Part shown: positions 44,100 to 53,540 of the stretch, in pieces
Layout: every line of letters starts with the position of its first letter
Numbering within the stretch: the first letter of the stretch is position 1
Origin: Pseudomonas mandelii
Lineage (GTDB): Bacteria > Pseudomonadota > Gammaproteobacteria > Pseudomonadales > Pseudomonadaceae
Assembly: GCF_024138395.1 (NCBI RefSeq)
Contig: NZ_JAMYDU010000010.1
Span: 1 to 64,000, forward strand
DNA length: 64,000 bases
Direction of reading: 5' to 3'
Translations under genes and position numbers: made by a program
Notes under the pieces: model-generated
What the model was told of the DNA's origin: nothing
The model's input: only the letters and a program-made list of their open reading frames with translations
The model's database searches: none

Positions 44100-44961
44100 A
44101 ATGACCTCCCTCCTGCACCTGCACACTCGCCGTCATCCCCGCGCTCAAACTGATCCCTTCAGGCAACTTGTCGAGCTTGATCCGCACCGGAATCCGCTGC
44201 GCCAGGCGCACCCAGTTAAACGTCGGTTCCACCTCGGCCAGCAATTGCCCATCGGGCGTGGTATTGCGGTCGGTAATCCCGCGGCTGATGCTTTCGACGT
44301 GCCCCTGCAACGCCTCCCCGGCGCTCATGAGCCAGACCTTGACCGGATCGCCGACGCGAATTCGCGGCAGTTTGGTTTCCTCGAAGTACGCCTGCACGTA
44401 AAAGGTCGAATCGTCGATCAACGCCATCACCGGTTGCCCGGCATTCACGTAATTACCCTGGGCCAAACGCAAGTTGGTGACGTGGCCGCTGCGCGGCGCA
44501 TGCACCTCGCTGCGGGTCAGGTTGAGTTGCGCGACCTTGGCTTCAGCCTGAGCTTCGCGCAGTTCGCCCCGGGCGATGCCGGCATTGATTTGCGCGTTCT
44601 CGCGCAGTTCGGCGCTGATCGCCTGCGGCCCGAGACTGGCGCGGCGGCTGGCTTCGTGTTCACGCAAACTGAGTTGCTGCTGACGGGTCTGCACCACCGC
44701 TTGAGCTTTCTCCAGCGCGGCTTCGAAACGATCACGGTCGATGCTCAGCAACACATCGCCAGCCTTGACCTGTTGGTTATCGAAAGCCTTGAGCTCACGC
44801 ACCCAGCCAGAAACGTCCGGGGCGATGACCACCACGTCGGCGCGGATCCGAGCGTCGCGAGTCCAGGGCGTCAACATGTAGTACTGCCATAGATGGAAAC
44901 CGGCAAAAATCGCCAGCGCCGTCAGGCTCAGGGTTATCGCGACACGTACGGGTGTACGCAT
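44098..44961 (-). CDS. HlyD/EmrA-type membrane fusion protein (AaeA-like)
   Basis: Periplasmic adaptor of 287 residues anchored by one N-terminal helix (about 8-28). ATG 44961 follows AAAGGAG. DARIRADVVVIAPDVSGWV is the first lipoyl half, an alpha-helical hairpin rich in Arg/Gln/Glu follows, and LTRSEVHAPRSGHVTNLRL is the second lipoyl half. It would join the FUSC permease upstream to an outer-membrane channel elsewhere; likely cargo is aromatic acids, as for AaeAB. Third gene of the operon, 11 bp after DUF1656. Confidence 0.9.
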   Translation of the reverse strand: MRTPVRVAITLSLTALAIFAGFHLWQYYMLTPWTRDARIRADVVVIAPDVSGWVRELKAFDNQQVKAGDVLLSIDRDRFEAALEKAQAVVQTRQQQLSLREHEASRRASLGPQAISAELRENAQINAGIARGELREAQAEAKVAQLNLTRSEVHAPRSGHVTNLRLAQGNYVNAGQPVMALIDDSTFYVQAYFEETKLPRIRVGDPVKVWLMSAGEALQGHVESISRGITDRNTTPDGQLLAEVEPTFNWVRLAQRIPVRIKLDKLPEGISLSAGMTASVQVQEGGH

Positions 44962-44972
44962 ATTCAACTCCT

Positions 44973-45179
44973 TTATAAAGGCCCAAGGACGACGGTGATC
45001 AGGGTCAATACACAGACGTACAAGGCGCAATCAAACAATGCTTCGTGCCAGATCCAGCGACCAACCGGGGTCAGGCGCAATACCATGCGCAACGCTCCGG
45101 TGACCAGCAACGCCAGCAGCACATCAATCAGAAACGGGCTGAGCAGCACGCCACCCATCGACCACTCACGCAAGCCCAT
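44973..45179 (-). CDS. DUF1656 small membrane protein (AaeX-like)
   Basis: 68-residue protein with two hydrophobic segments (LSPFLIDVLLALLVTGAL and ALFDCALYVCVLTLITVVLG). ATG 45179 has CAGGAG upstream, and the gene begins inside the end of the permease gene (14-bp overlap). DUF1656/AaeX proteins always accompany FUSC-type permeases and HlyD-type adaptors, and their exact role is not known. Confidence 0.88.
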   Translation of the reverse strand: MGLREWSMGGVLLSPFLIDVLLALLVTGALRMVLRLTPVGRWIWHEALFDCALYVCVLTLITVVLGPL

Positions 45180-47163
45180 GGCTTTGCTCCTGTTGGTGAC
45201 ACCAGGCACGCCAACTGCTTTGCAATTGCAGCACCGCGCCTTGGGCGAGTTTCACCGCATCGCTGGGCGGCAATGCGTACAAGGTTTTCAATAACGCCTC
45301 ACTCGGTTGCGCCAGCGCCTCGGCGCGATGGCCGGCCGGGCCTTGCTCGAGGACTTTTTCCAGTTGTTCGAGATAACGTCGCTGGGGCTCTTTGACCGGC
45401 ACCTGCGCCACCGCCAGGCTCAAGCGTAAATGCAGCAGCTCATCGCCGATGTCCAGGCCGAGCAAGCCATCATCCCAGCGGCTGCGCGCCGGCTCCGGCA
45501 ACTCGGGATAATGCCGCGCCAATTGCAGCAAACGGTCGGCCATACGCCCACCGAACCAGCTTTCGGCGCCGCGCAGATTGCGTCGGGTCAGGCGCACCAG
45601 ATCGGCAAGGGTCGCCGCCAGCAACCGGCGGCCATGCCACGTCGGGTTACGCAGAATCAGCAAGTGAAACGCCAGCACGGCGGCGCCGACACCGATCAGC
45701 ATGGCCTGAGCGCTGTTGAAGAAATTCGCGACATCGAACTTCATCATGTTCAGCGGCGAAACCAGCACAATAAAGTGCAGACAAAACGAAGTAGCCGTCG
45801 CGCCGATCTGCGGTTTGGCCATGCCCAGCGCCCCGAGAAACAGCGGCACGCCCATGCCCATGCACAGCAGCGCAAACCCGCTCCATTGCGGCAGCAGAAT
45901 CTGCCCGACAATAAACGCCGACGGAATCGCCAGCAGTATGCCGCGCAGAAAACTCATGCCGATTTGCGCCCCATTCTCGCGGCTGGCAAACAGACTGCAC
46001 ACCACACACGTCAGCACCAGAGCGCCCGACGCCGCAGGCCATGCCGTCGCTAGCCAGAAACCCGATACCACCAGAAACGCCAGCGCACTGCGCGCGCCAA
46101 AGACCAGCGCCAATGACAGGTCGCGATGCGGCGTCAGGGTTCTCGGCGGATCGACCGTTTCACGCCCCTCCTGCACCGCTTTCAATGCGGCACAGGCCGC
46201 CATGGCGGTATCGAGCAACAAGGTGAAACGGGCCAGGCAGTAACTTTGCGCCGAACTGATGTGTGCATCGTGAGAGGCGTCGAGCAACCTCGGGCGCAAT
46301 GCTTGCAATTGGGCGGTATCACAAGCGCCAAGCGCTTCTTGAACCTCGGTCATCCATGGCATCAGTTGCTCGGCTTCCTGCTGCTCCAACTGATTCCATT
46401 GGCGGCGCACCGAACGGGCGATGCGCAACAGCATCAACAGCTTCTGACTCAAACCGCTGATGGCACGCGCCCGCTGCCGACCGAGACTGCCTTCAAACCA
46501 GGCATGTTCGCGCTGGGCATCGACCGCGACGATTTTCCCGAGGATTTCCAGCAAACCTTTACGCGCCTGACCATCACCAGCCAGGGTCGCACGCGCGGCA
46601 TTCATGCCGCTTTGCCAGGCTGCCCGGGCTTGATCCGCCAGTTGTCTTTCAACCCGCAACGGCCAGAGCAACGCACTGGCGGCGGTGGCGCAGAGAATGC
46701 CCAGGCAGATTTCCGTGCAGCGAGCCACAGCTTGATCGAACACCGTCAGCGGATGGGTAATGGCCGGCAATGCGATGATCGCCACCGTGTAACCGGCCAA
46801 CACAAAGGAATAGGACCAGGTACTGCGCAGTAAGGTCGAGCTCGCCGTACACAGCCCGAGCCACAACGCCAATGCCAGCAAAAACAGCCAGGGCGTCTGA
46901 GCGAACAGGCCCATGAACACCACCGACATGATCGTCCCGACCAACGTACCCAACAGCCGTGCCAAACCCTTCTGCACCACCATCCCGGACAACGGTTGGG
47001 CGACGATAAACGCCGTCATCAACGCCCACGACGGTTGCTCCAGCCCCCAGCGCAACGCCAGCCACAGCGCCAGGCCGCCGCCGATCAAAGTCTTGATCGC
47101 GAACTGTAAGGCGCGGCGGTCAGGCGCGAACAAGGCCTGCAAAATAATGGGCACGTAAGGCAC
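45166..47163 (-). CDS. FUSC-family efflux permease (AaeB / fusaric-acid resistance type)
   Basis: Inner-membrane protein of 665 residues with two blocks of about five or six helices (residues 10-165 and 350-500) split by cytoplasmic helical regions, the AaeB/YccS-like layout. Two GTG codons compete for the start, 47163 (product starting MPYVPII) and 47154; neither has a strong site, though AAGAG lies 8 bp before the second. It probably pumps aromatic carboxylic acids with the adaptor downstream. First gene of the operon. Confidence 0.88.
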   Translation of the reverse strand: MPYVPIILQALFAPDRRALQFAIKTLIGGGLALWLALRWGLEQPSWALMTAFIVAQPLSGMVVQKGLARLLGTLVGTIMSVVFMGLFAQTPWLFLLALALWLGLCTASSTLLRSTWSYSFVLAGYTVAIIALPAITHPLTVFDQAVARCTEICLGILCATAASALLWPLRVERQLADQARAAWQSGMNAARATLAGDGQARKGLLEILGKIVAVDAQREHAWFEGSLGRQRARAISGLSQKLLMLLRIARSVRRQWNQLEQQEAEQLMPWMTEVQEALGACDTAQLQALRPRLLDASHDAHISSAQSYCLARFTLLLDTAMAACAALKAVQEGRETVDPPRTLTPHRDLSLALVFGARSALAFLVVSGFWLATAWPAASGALVLTCVVCSLFASRENGAQIGMSFLRGILLAIPSAFIVGQILLPQWSGFALLCMGMGVPLFLGALGMAKPQIGATATSFCLHFIVLVSPLNMMKFDVANFFNSAQAMLIGVGAAVLAFHLLILRNPTWHGRRLLAATLADLVRLTRRNLRGAESWFGGRMADRLLQLARHYPELPEPARSRWDDGLLGLDIGDELLHLRLSLAVAQVPVKEPQRRYLEQLEKVLEQGPAGHRAEALAQPSEALLKTLYALPPSDAVKLAQGAVLQLQSSWRAWCHQQEQSHGLA

Positions 47164-47265
47164 TCTTGAAAGGACGGTTTAACGATAGCCGGGTCGGGCG
47201 AAATGATTTGAAGAACAAATTATTAGCTAGCTATCTATATCCCGTCCAGCGTTAAATCCCGAATA

Positions 47266-47296
47266 CAAAAAAACGCCAGACTGGCTGGCGTTTTTG
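47266..47296 (-). terminator. Terminator after the DUF2383 gene
   Basis: Stem cgccag / ctggcg with loop actgg and A/T runs on each side. Confidence 0.82.
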
Positions 47297-47311
47297 ACGG
47301 ATAACGAACGC

Positions 47312-47779
47312 TTATGAGCGTGCGCGAGCCTGGTTACGCAGGGCTTTAACCTGATCGTGGTTGCGTTGCACGCCGTGATACTGGCGTTCAACGATGTCAC
47401 GAATGCTCACCAGGTTGTTCTTGTTAATTTTTTCCAGTGCGTCCTTGTAAGCCTTCTTCGCGTGGTCTTCACCGCGTTCGGCTTCGTTCAGTACCGCCTC
47501 GTCATCCTTGCCGGTGAACATCGACTTCACGTCGACCCAGCGACGATGCAGATCGCCACTGACGCTGGTGGAGGTTTCCGGATCACCGCCCAAAGACCGC
47601 ACGGTGGCCTGCAGCTCGGCAGCGGCAGAGGCGCAGTCGGCGGACCGCTGAATGAACAGGGTTTTGATTTCTGGATTTTTGAGGTCTTCAGCGCAAGTCT
47701 TGAACCCTTCCTGACCGTCTTTACAGGTTTCAATCAGGTCGTTGAGTACAGAGATCGCTTCTTTATTGATGTCAGTCAT
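47312..47779 (-). CDS. DUF2383 ferritin-like four-helix protein
   Basis: 155-residue helical protein of the PA2169-type DUF2383 family (ISVLNDLIETCKDGQEGF, then IQRSADCASAAAELQATVRSLGG). The four predicted helices and Glu/His spacing (EAERGEDHAKKAYKDAL) suggest a ferritin-like bundle that could hold metal, but no function is established. AAGGAATTG lies before ATG. Stand-alone with its own terminator; such genes are often stress-induced. Confidence 0.88.
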   Translation of the reverse strand: MTDINKEAISVLNDLIETCKDGQEGFKTCAEDLKNPEIKTLFIQRSADCASAAAELQATVRSLGGDPETSTSVSGDLHRRWVDVKSMFTGKDDEAVLNEAERGEDHAKKAYKDALEKINKNNLVSIRDIVERQYHGVQRNHDQVKALRNQARARS

Positions 47780-47980
47780 TTTTCAATTCCTTGCGGTTGA
47801 TGAAAGATGCAATAAGTAGTTGCACCCTGCATGCCAGCTTTGAATTGACGGTTTTTTACTTATATTTCAATTAGTTGGCTTTTAACGCGAAAATCGGTAT
47901 CCGCTTTTTTGCATGATCTGTCATTTGGCCTGCATGCAGAATGCCTGTATTTTCCAGACTGCTTTGAATGAAGACGACTG

Positions 47981-48220
47981 ATGATGAATCCCGAAAAGCT
48001 CGAACTGCTGATTACCCGCGAAATGCCCTTCGGCAAATACAAGGGCCGCATCATCGCTGACCTGCCCGGCCAGTACCTGAACTGGTTCGCTCGCGAAGGT
48101 TTCCCCCACGGTGAACTGGGCGGCTTGCTGGCCTTGATGCAGGAAATTGACCACAACGGTTTGTCGGAGCTGCTCGAACCGCTGCGCGCCAAACACGGCA
48201 AACCCGCCCCTCGCCACTGA
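47981..48220 (+). CDS. DUF3820 family small protein
   Basis: 79-residue protein of the DUF3820 group (sometimes labelled quorum-sensing-regulated virulence factor). The signature MPFGKYKGRIIADLPGQYLNWFAREGFP occurs at 15-42, with a Lys/Gly-rich turn after MPFG. It is short, soluble and acidic in the second half. The start may be the first or second of two adjacent ATG codons. It ends 26 bp before the aminotransferase start, so the two may be cotranscribed. Confidence 0.85.
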   Translation: MMNPEKLELLITREMPFGKYKGRIIADLPGQYLNWFAREGFPHGELGGLLALMQEIDHNGLSELLEPLRAKHGKPAPRH

Positions 48221-48245
48221 CCCGCCCTATCTCATCGAGTTGCTC

Positions 48246-49427
48246 ATGCCCGATAACACCCGCCGTTCCCGCGATGAAGCCTTTTGGCTGACCTTTGCCG
48301 ACCGCTATGCGGTCGAACCCGGCCCCCTGAACCTGGAGAATGGTTACTTCGGGCGCATGTCACGCACCGTGGTCGAGGAGTATCAGCGCAACATCGAGCT
48401 CATTAACCGCGGCAACTCGGTGCATGTGCGCCAGCGCTTCGAACAGGGCGAAAGCGTCGACATTCGCGCGCAACTGGCCGAGTTGATCGGTGCCCCCGCC
48501 GAAGCCGTCGCCCTCACCCGCAACGCCTCGGACGGCCTTCAATCGCTGATCCGCAACTACAACCGCCTGGAACCGGGCGATCAGGTGCTGATAGGCGATC
48601 TGGAATACGACACGGTCAAGGGCGCGATGCGTTGGCTGGCGTGCGCTCGAGGCGTGGAAGTGATCGAGATCGAACACCGCCACCCCGCCAGTTTCGACAG
48701 TTTACTGACCACTTACCGCGAAGCGTTCGTGCGTTATCCGCGTCTGAAGTTGATGGCCCTGACCCACGTCACCCACCGCACCGGGCTGGTCATGCCGGTG
48801 CAGGCAATTGCCGCCGCCGCCAAAGAACACGGCATCGACGTGATTCTCGACGGCGCCCATGCCCTCGGCCAGATCGAGTTCAACCTCGATGAGCTGGGCA
48901 TCGCCTTTGCCGGCTACAACCTGCACAAATGGATCGGTGCGCCGCTGACTCTGGGCTTCATTTACATCGCGCCCGAGCGCCTGGCCGATATCGATCCGGA
49001 CATGGGCGAGATGCATTTCCCGAGCACCGACATTCGCGCCCGCACGCCCTACAGCACGCCCAATATTCCGGCCCTGCTGACCCTGCCGCTGGTGTTCGAA
49101 GAACATCGCGCCATGGGCGGTTCCGTCGCCAAGGGCATGCGGCTCAATTACCTGCGCAACCGCTGGGTCAATGCCGTTCGGGGGTTACCGGGGATCGAAG
49201 TCATGACCCCGGATGACCCGCGCCTGTATTGCGGCATCACCTCGATGCGCTTTACCCGGCATGCCGATCAGCAGGCGATGGTCGAGCGACTGCTCAACGA
49301 CTACAACCTGTTTACCGTGGCGCGCAGCGGTGCGGCGTGTGGCCCGTGCATCCGCATTACGCCAGGGTTCACCACCACCGCCGCCGACATGGATTTGCTG
49401 GCCCGGGCGCTGACTGAATTGCGCTGA
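48246..49427 (+). CDS. Class V aminotransferase (isopenicillin-N epimerase-like)
   Basis: PLP enzyme of 393 residues. ATG 48246 (MPDNTRRSRDEAFW) is used, because an earlier in-frame start at 48147 would run through the DUF3820 gene. TRNASDGLQSLI binds the cofactor phosphate, VILDGAHALGQIEFNL carries the Asp, and YNLHKWIGAP carries the Schiff-base Lys. The group includes cysteine desulfurases and amino-acid epimerases; without the desulfurase Cys loop, an epimerase or lyase role is more likely. Substrate unknown. Confidence 0.87.
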   Translation: MPDNTRRSRDEAFWLTFADRYAVEPGPLNLENGYFGRMSRTVVEEYQRNIELINRGNSVHVRQRFEQGESVDIRAQLAELIGAPAEAVALTRNASDGLQSLIRNYNRLEPGDQVLIGDLEYDTVKGAMRWLACARGVEVIEIEHRHPASFDSLLTTYREAFVRYPRLKLMALTHVTHRTGLVMPVQAIAAAAKEHGIDVILDGAHALGQIEFNLDELGIAFAGYNLHKWIGAPLTLGFIYIAPERLADIDPDMGEMHFPSTDIRARTPYSTPNIPALLTLPLVFEEHRAMGGSVAKGMRLNYLRNRWVNAVRGLPGIEVMTPDDPRLYCGITSMRFTRHADQQAMVERLLNDYNLFTVARSGAACGPCIRITPGFTTTAADMDLLARALTELR

Positions 49428-49429
49428 CG

Positions 49430-50155
49430 TCACACGGTGTATTTGTCGAAGTCTTCGGGCTTGATTTGCGATGACAACGCAAACGTGTCGACACCGATGG
49501 TCATGTGGCCGAAAAAGCCGTCTTCGCTCGAGTCTCGACCGATGGGGTGGACGTTCAAGGTCGAGGCTGCACCGCCCATGCCCTGATAGAACTCATCCTG
49601 CTCGTTGTTCAGTGCGCAGATGCCACGCCCACGGTACTCGCGGGCTTTAAGTACTGACCGCGAGGCCACCTCGGGAAAGTACAGCTGGCCGACCCAGGCG
49701 ACATGGCGCTCTTCCAGGTAGTTGTTGCCGGCCGTGATCCGTACCGCCACATGAATATGCAGGGCGCGGCCGGCATAAAAACCCGGGTAGATGGTGGTAA
49801 ATCGCACCACGCCCTGGTGATCGGTAAATTGCCCGCCGCGCAGGTAGGTATCGTCATCGGTGCGCGGGATCGACCCGATATCACCGACGTCGACTTCCTT
49901 GTCCGGGTCGACCTTGCCCCAGCCCGAATACGCCCCGCGCGCGTTGCAATGCCAGATATCGACCACCGCCCCGGTGACCGGTTGACCGGTCATCGCATCG
50001 ACGATCGTCAGCCGCAGCACCAAGGGGATGCCATCCATGCCTTCGCTGATGTTTCGTCTGATCAGTTTCGGGTTTCGAAAATACGGGCCGGCGATCTGTT
50101 CGGGTGACAGTTGGCAAGCCGGTCGCGGGAATGTAATTGCAGTGTTGTCGTCCAT
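49430..50155 (-). CDS. Intradiol ring-cleavage dioxygenase family protein
   Basis: Non-haem Fe(III) enzyme family of 240 residues. ATG 50155 (MDDNTAITFPRPACQL) follows AGAGAACG; the open frame to 50275 reads through repeat sequence. The four iron ligands appear present: Tyr in DIWHCNARGAYSGW, Tyr in TTIYPGFYAGRALHIHV and the two His of HIH. PACQLSPEQIAGPYF is a typical N-terminal segment. No catechol, muconate or hydroxyquinol pathway gene is adjacent, so the aromatic substrate is unknown. Confidence 0.87.
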   Translation of the reverse strand: MDDNTAITFPRPACQLSPEQIAGPYFRNPKLIRRNISEGMDGIPLVLRLTIVDAMTGQPVTGAVVDIWHCNARGAYSGWGKVDPDKEVDVGDIGSIPRTDDDTYLRGGQFTDHQGVVRFTTIYPGFYAGRALHIHVAVRITAGNNYLEERHVAWVGQLYFPEVASRSVLKAREYRGRGICALNNEQDEFYQGMGGAASTLNVHPIGRDSSEDGFFGHMTIGVDTFALSSQIKPEDFDKYTV

Positions 50156-50235
50156 GACGTTCTCTCTTCCATAAGATGAACGCAGGTTAACGCTGGACGA
50201 GCGACGAGATGCGGTAACTATGTATCGCATGATGT

Positions 50236-50330
50236 CCTGTAGGAGCGAAGCTTGCTCGCGAAGGCGTCGGTACATTCAGTATTGATGTAGCTGGAAGACC
50301 GCCTTCGCGGGCAAGCCTCGCTCCTACAGG
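50236..50330. repeat. REP-like inverted pair, family B
   Basis: cctgtaggagcgaagcttgc to its complement, between the dioxygenase start and the eda terminator. Confidence 0.84.
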
Positions 50331-50392
50331 TTCTATTTGTGCAAAAAAACGGCGTTTGGCTGAGTGGCAGTCATAAGGGGTTTATTTCAGGC

Positions 50393-50424
50393 AAAAAAAA
50401 CGGTGCACCGACCAAGTGCACCGT
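50393..50424 (-). terminator. Terminator of the zwf-pgl-eda operon
   Basis: Stem cggtgca / tgcaccg with 9-base loop, followed on the minus strand by eight T, 45 bp past the eda stop. Confidence 0.82.
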
Positions 50425-50468
50425 AAAGCCGTAGAACACACAACGAAGTGTTTGGTAAATCCGGTTAA

Positions 50469-51134
50469 TCAGTCCAGCAGCGCCAACGCCTCGGCGGTGC
50501 ACTCCTGGATGCGGGCCCAGTCGCCGTTCTTGATCCACTCGGGGTCAAGCATCCAGCTACCGCCTACGCACATCACGTTTTTCAGCGCCATGTAGCTCTT
50601 GATGTTGGCCGGGCTGACGCCACCGGTCGGGCAGAATTTTACTTCGCCGAACGGGCCGCCCAGGGCCTTGATGGCTGCGACGCCGCCGCTGACTTCCGCC
50701 GGGAACAGCTTGAAGCGGCGATAACCCAGGCTATAGCCTTCCATGATGCCGGAAGCGTTGCTGATGCCCGGCAACAGCGGGATCGGACTACCGACACTGG
50801 CTTCAAGCAGGTCACGGGTGATACCCGGCGTGACGATGAATTGCGAACCGGCCGCTTCGGCAGCGGCCAGCATGCTGCGATCAAGCACGGTGCCGGCACC
50901 GGTCACCAGTTCCGGACGCTGCTCGCGCAGGATCTGGATCGCCTTGAGGCCGAACTGCGAACGCAGGGTCACTTCCAGCGCCGTCAGGCCACCGGCCGCC
51001 AGGGCGTCGGCCAACGGCAGTACGTCCTGCTCACGAGCGATGGTGATCACTGGCAGGATCCGCGCCTTGGCGCAGAGGCTGTCGATCAGGGCAACTTTGT
51101 CCGCCATGGAAACGGTCGGGGATGTGTTTGTCAT
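50469..51134 (-). CDS. eda: KDPG/KHG aldolase
   Basis: Splits 2-keto-3-deoxy-6-phosphogluconate into pyruvate and glyceraldehyde 3-phosphate, the last Entner-Doudoroff step. 221 residues from ATG 51134. LEVTLRS holds the general-base Glu, the Schiff-base Lys is in RRFKLFPAE, and FCPTGGVSPAN binds phosphate. The start overlaps no other gene but lies inside the last codons' neighbourhood of pgl (pgl stops at 51152). Third gene of the operon. Confidence 0.95.
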   Translation of the reverse strand: MTNTSPTVSMADKVALIDSLCAKARILPVITIAREQDVLPLADALAAGGLTALEVTLRSQFGLKAIQILREQRPELVTGAGTVLDRSMLAAAEAAGSQFIVTPGITRDLLEASVGSPIPLLPGISNASGIMEGYSLGYRRFKLFPAEVSGGVAAIKALGGPFGEVKFCPTGGVSPANIKSYMALKNVMCVGGSWMLDPEWIKNGDWARIQECTAEALALLD

Positions 51135-51151
51135 AGCGGCTGATCCTTGGT

Positions 51152-51865
51152 TCATGGGCACCAGTAAATCTCTAACGTAGGTTGCAGAAACGCCCGAATC
51201 GGCATGGCGGCGACATCGTCACCGGCCAGTGCGGCATTCAGGGTGGTCAGCTTGGACTGACCGGAAATCGATAGAACGGTGTGCTTCGCCGACGCCAGCA
51301 GAGCGCGACTCATGGTCAGGCGTTGATGAGGCACGGTCGGCGCCAGCATCGGCCAGCAGCGACGGGTACCGTCGACTTTCAAGGCATCGGCCAGGTTCGG
51401 GCTGTTGGGGAACAGTGACGCGGTATGACCGTCGTCACCCATGCCCAGCACCAGCACGTCGATCGGCGGCAATTCGGCGAGCAAGCGATCAGCCTGCTCG
51501 GCGGCCTGTTCCAGGTTGGCGGTGGCGCTGTACAGGCTCAGAAACTGAGCCTTGGCCGCCGGGCCTTGCAACAGGTAACGCTTGAGCAGACCGGCATTGC
51601 TGTCGGCATGTTCCACCGGCACCCAGCGCTCGTCGGCCAGGGTGACGACAACCTTGGACCAGTCCAGCGTCTGCTTGGCCAGGTGCTGGAAAAACGCCAC
51701 CGGGCTGCGTCCACCGGAAACCACCAAGGTCGCGGTGCCGCGCGCGTCGATCGCATCACTCAGTTGCTTGGCCACATTCAGCGCCAGGCCTTCGGCCAGC
51801 AGCACCGGGCTTTTGAACTCATGAGCGCTGACGCCCTGAGGCAGTTTCAATTCAGATATCGCCAT
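51152..51865 (-). CDS. pgl: 6-phosphogluconolactonase
   Basis: Hydrolyses 6-phosphogluconolactone to 6-phosphogluconate. The 237-residue DevB/SOL-type protein has [16 protein letters not shown] for phosphate binding, [15 protein letters not shown], and the catalytic [15 protein letters not shown]. It overlaps zwf by 14 bp at its start, showing tight coupling, and precedes eda by 17 bp. Confidence 0.95.
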   Translation of the reverse strand: MAISELKLPQGVSAHEFKSPVLLAEGLALNVAKQLSDAIDARGTATLVVSGGRSPVAFFQHLAKQTLDWSKVVVTLADERWVPVEHADSNAGLLKRYLLQGPAAKAQFLSLYSATANLEQAAEQADRLLAELPPIDVLVLGMGDDGHTASLFPNSPNLADALKVDGTRRCWPMLAPTVPHQRLTMSRALLASAKHTVLSISGQSKLTTLNAALAGDDVAAMPIRAFLQPTLEIYWCP

Positions 51866-53321
51866 ACCACGACCTCCCGTCCCGCGTAATCAGTGCAATG
51901 GAGCTCATCGGCCCCCACGACCCGGCCGCGTACGGCTTGGGCGCATCACCGGATTTTTTCCACCCGGCGATCAACTGGTCACACCACTTCCACGCGGCTT
52001 CGATTTCATCTTTACGGACAAACAAATTCTGATTGCCGCGCATCACTTCCAGTAACAACCGCTCGTAGGCGTCGGGAATCCGCGCGCTGCGATAGGTGTC
52101 GGAAAAATTCAGCTGCAACGGACCGCTGCGCAGCTGCATGCCCTTGTCCAGGCCTTGTTCCTTGGTCATCACGCGCAAGGAAATGCCTTCGTCCGGTTGC
52201 AGGCGGATGATCAGTTTGTTGCTGATCTGCAAGCGCTGCTCGGGGGCGAAGATGTAGTGCGACGGTTCCTTGAAGTGGATGACGATCTGCGACAGCTTCT
52301 GCGGCATGCGCTTGCCGGTCCGCAGGTAAAACGGCACGCCGGCCCAGCGCCAGTTGCGAATGTCGGCACGCAGGGCGACGAAGGTTTCGGTGTCGCTCTG
52401 GGTGTTGGAATTAGGCTCCTCCAGATACCCGGGTACCGATTTGCCTTCGCTGTGGCCGGCGATGTACTGGCCGCGCACCACTTGAGTGGTCAGGCCTTCC
52501 GGGCTGATCGGTGCCAGCGCCTTGAGGACTTTGACTTTCTCGTCGCGGATGCTGTCGGCGGACAGGTCGGCCGGCGGGTCCATGGCGATCAGGCAGAGCA
52601 GTTGCAGCAGGTGATTCTGGATCATGTCCCGCAGTTGCCCGGCCTTGTCGAAATAGCCCCAACGGCCTTCGATCCCGACCTTCTCGGCCACGGTGATTTC
52701 CACGTGGGAGATGTAATTCTGGTTCCACTGGGTTTCGAACAGGCTGTTGGCGAAACGCAGGGCGATCAGGTTTTGTACGGTCTCTTTGCCCAGGTAGTGG
52801 TCGATGCGGTAAGTGCGGTTCTCCGGGAAGAACTGCGCCACGGCGTCGTTGACCTTGCGCGAGGATTCCAGGTCCGAACCGATGGGTTTTTCCAGCACCA
52901 CGCGGGTGTTTTCGGTCAGGCCGACCTTCGACAGGTTCTCGCAAATAGCGCCATAAACCGCCGCCGGGGTGGCGAAGTAGGCAATCACCCGCTGGGCACT
53001 GCCAGCCTGCTCGGCCAGGGCGACGTAATCGTCAGCCTTGAGGAAGTCGACGTGCAGGTAGCTCAAACGGGCCAGGAAACGCTCGACCACCGCTTCATCC
53101 AGCTCTTTGGCGCCCACGTAGCGGCGCAGCTCAGTGGCGATGAATGCCAGGTGTTGCTGCTCGCTGCCGGGCTCACGGGCCAGCGCGATAACGCGCGTAT
53201 CCTCATGAAGCAGGCCAGCACCATCGAGTTGATAAAGGGCAGGAAACAGCTTGCGCAGGGCCAGATCGCCGAGTGCGCCGAACAAGGCAAAGGTGCAAGG
53301 TTCAACCGTAATCGAAGGCAT
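51852..53321 (-). CDS. zwf: Glucose-6-phosphate 1-dehydrogenase
   Basis: Oxidises glucose 6-phosphate to the lactone with NAD(P)+, the entry of the cytoplasmic glucose branch. 489 residues, the usual length. The nucleotide-binding [19 protein letters not shown] is near residue 13, [10 protein letters not shown] is the active-site peptide with the catalytic His, and VRGQYIAG and [17 protein letters not shown] are family blocks. It is divergent from hexR with a HexR-like dyad between, and an AAGAACAA element before the start suggests Hfq/Crc repression. Confidence 0.96.
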   Translation of the reverse strand: MPSITVEPCTFALFGALGDLALRKLFPALYQLDGAGLLHEDTRVIALAREPGSEQQHLAFIATELRRYVGAKELDEAVVERFLARLSYLHVDFLKADDYVALAEQAGSAQRVIAYFATPAAVYGAICENLSKVGLTENTRVVLEKPIGSDLESSRKVNDAVAQFFPENRTYRIDHYLGKETVQNLIALRFANSLFETQWNQNYISHVEITVAEKVGIEGRWGYFDKAGQLRDMIQNHLLQLLCLIAMDPPADLSADSIRDEKVKVLKALAPISPEGLTTQVVRGQYIAGHSEGKSVPGYLEEPNSNTQSDTETFVALRADIRNWRWAGVPFYLRTGKRMPQKLSQIVIHFKEPSHYIFAPEQRLQISNKLIIRLQPDEGISLRVMTKEQGLDKGMQLRSGPLQLNFSDTYRSARIPDAYERLLLEVMRGNQNLFVRKDEIEAAWKWCDQLIAGWKKSGDAPKPYAAGSWGPMSSIALITRDGRSWYGDI

Positions 53322-53326
53322 GATGT

Positions 53327-53334
53327 TTGTTCTT
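53327..53334 (-). promoter_or_regulatory. Candidate Hfq/Crc site at the zwf start
   Basis: AAGAACAA on the transcript strand, 6-13 bases before the zwf ATG; an exact AAnAAnAA. Confidence 0.5.
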
Positions 53335-53384
53335 TTATCAAGTTAAGCTACAAATACCTTTTTTCAAGGCATCACTCAAGGGAA

Positions 53385-53407
53385 AATGTAGTAATAACCA
53401 CAACATT
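53385..53407. promoter_or_regulatory. HexR operator between zwf and hexR
   Basis: Dyad AATGTnGTn...nACnACATT (core tgtagtaataaccaca at 53387-53402), 64 bp before zwf and 134 bp before hexR. It fits the known TTGT/ACAA-type HexR site of pseudomonads. Position suits repression of both genes, relieved by KDPG. Confidence 0.65.
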
Positions 53408-53540
53408 TTCGCAAAATACAGATTCCGAGTGGTGGTCGGTCGGAGCCATCAGTAGGATAGGCCACCGTTATGGGCCGTATCAAAGGCCCAATTTGCATTA
53501 GCCGAACGCTTATTTGCGCTGCTGACCTAAGGAACATGTA

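Noticed and set aside
52155..53501. 448-codon plus-strand frame over zwf
   Set aside because: Antisense of a canonical glucose-6-phosphate dehydrogenase; no domain of its own.
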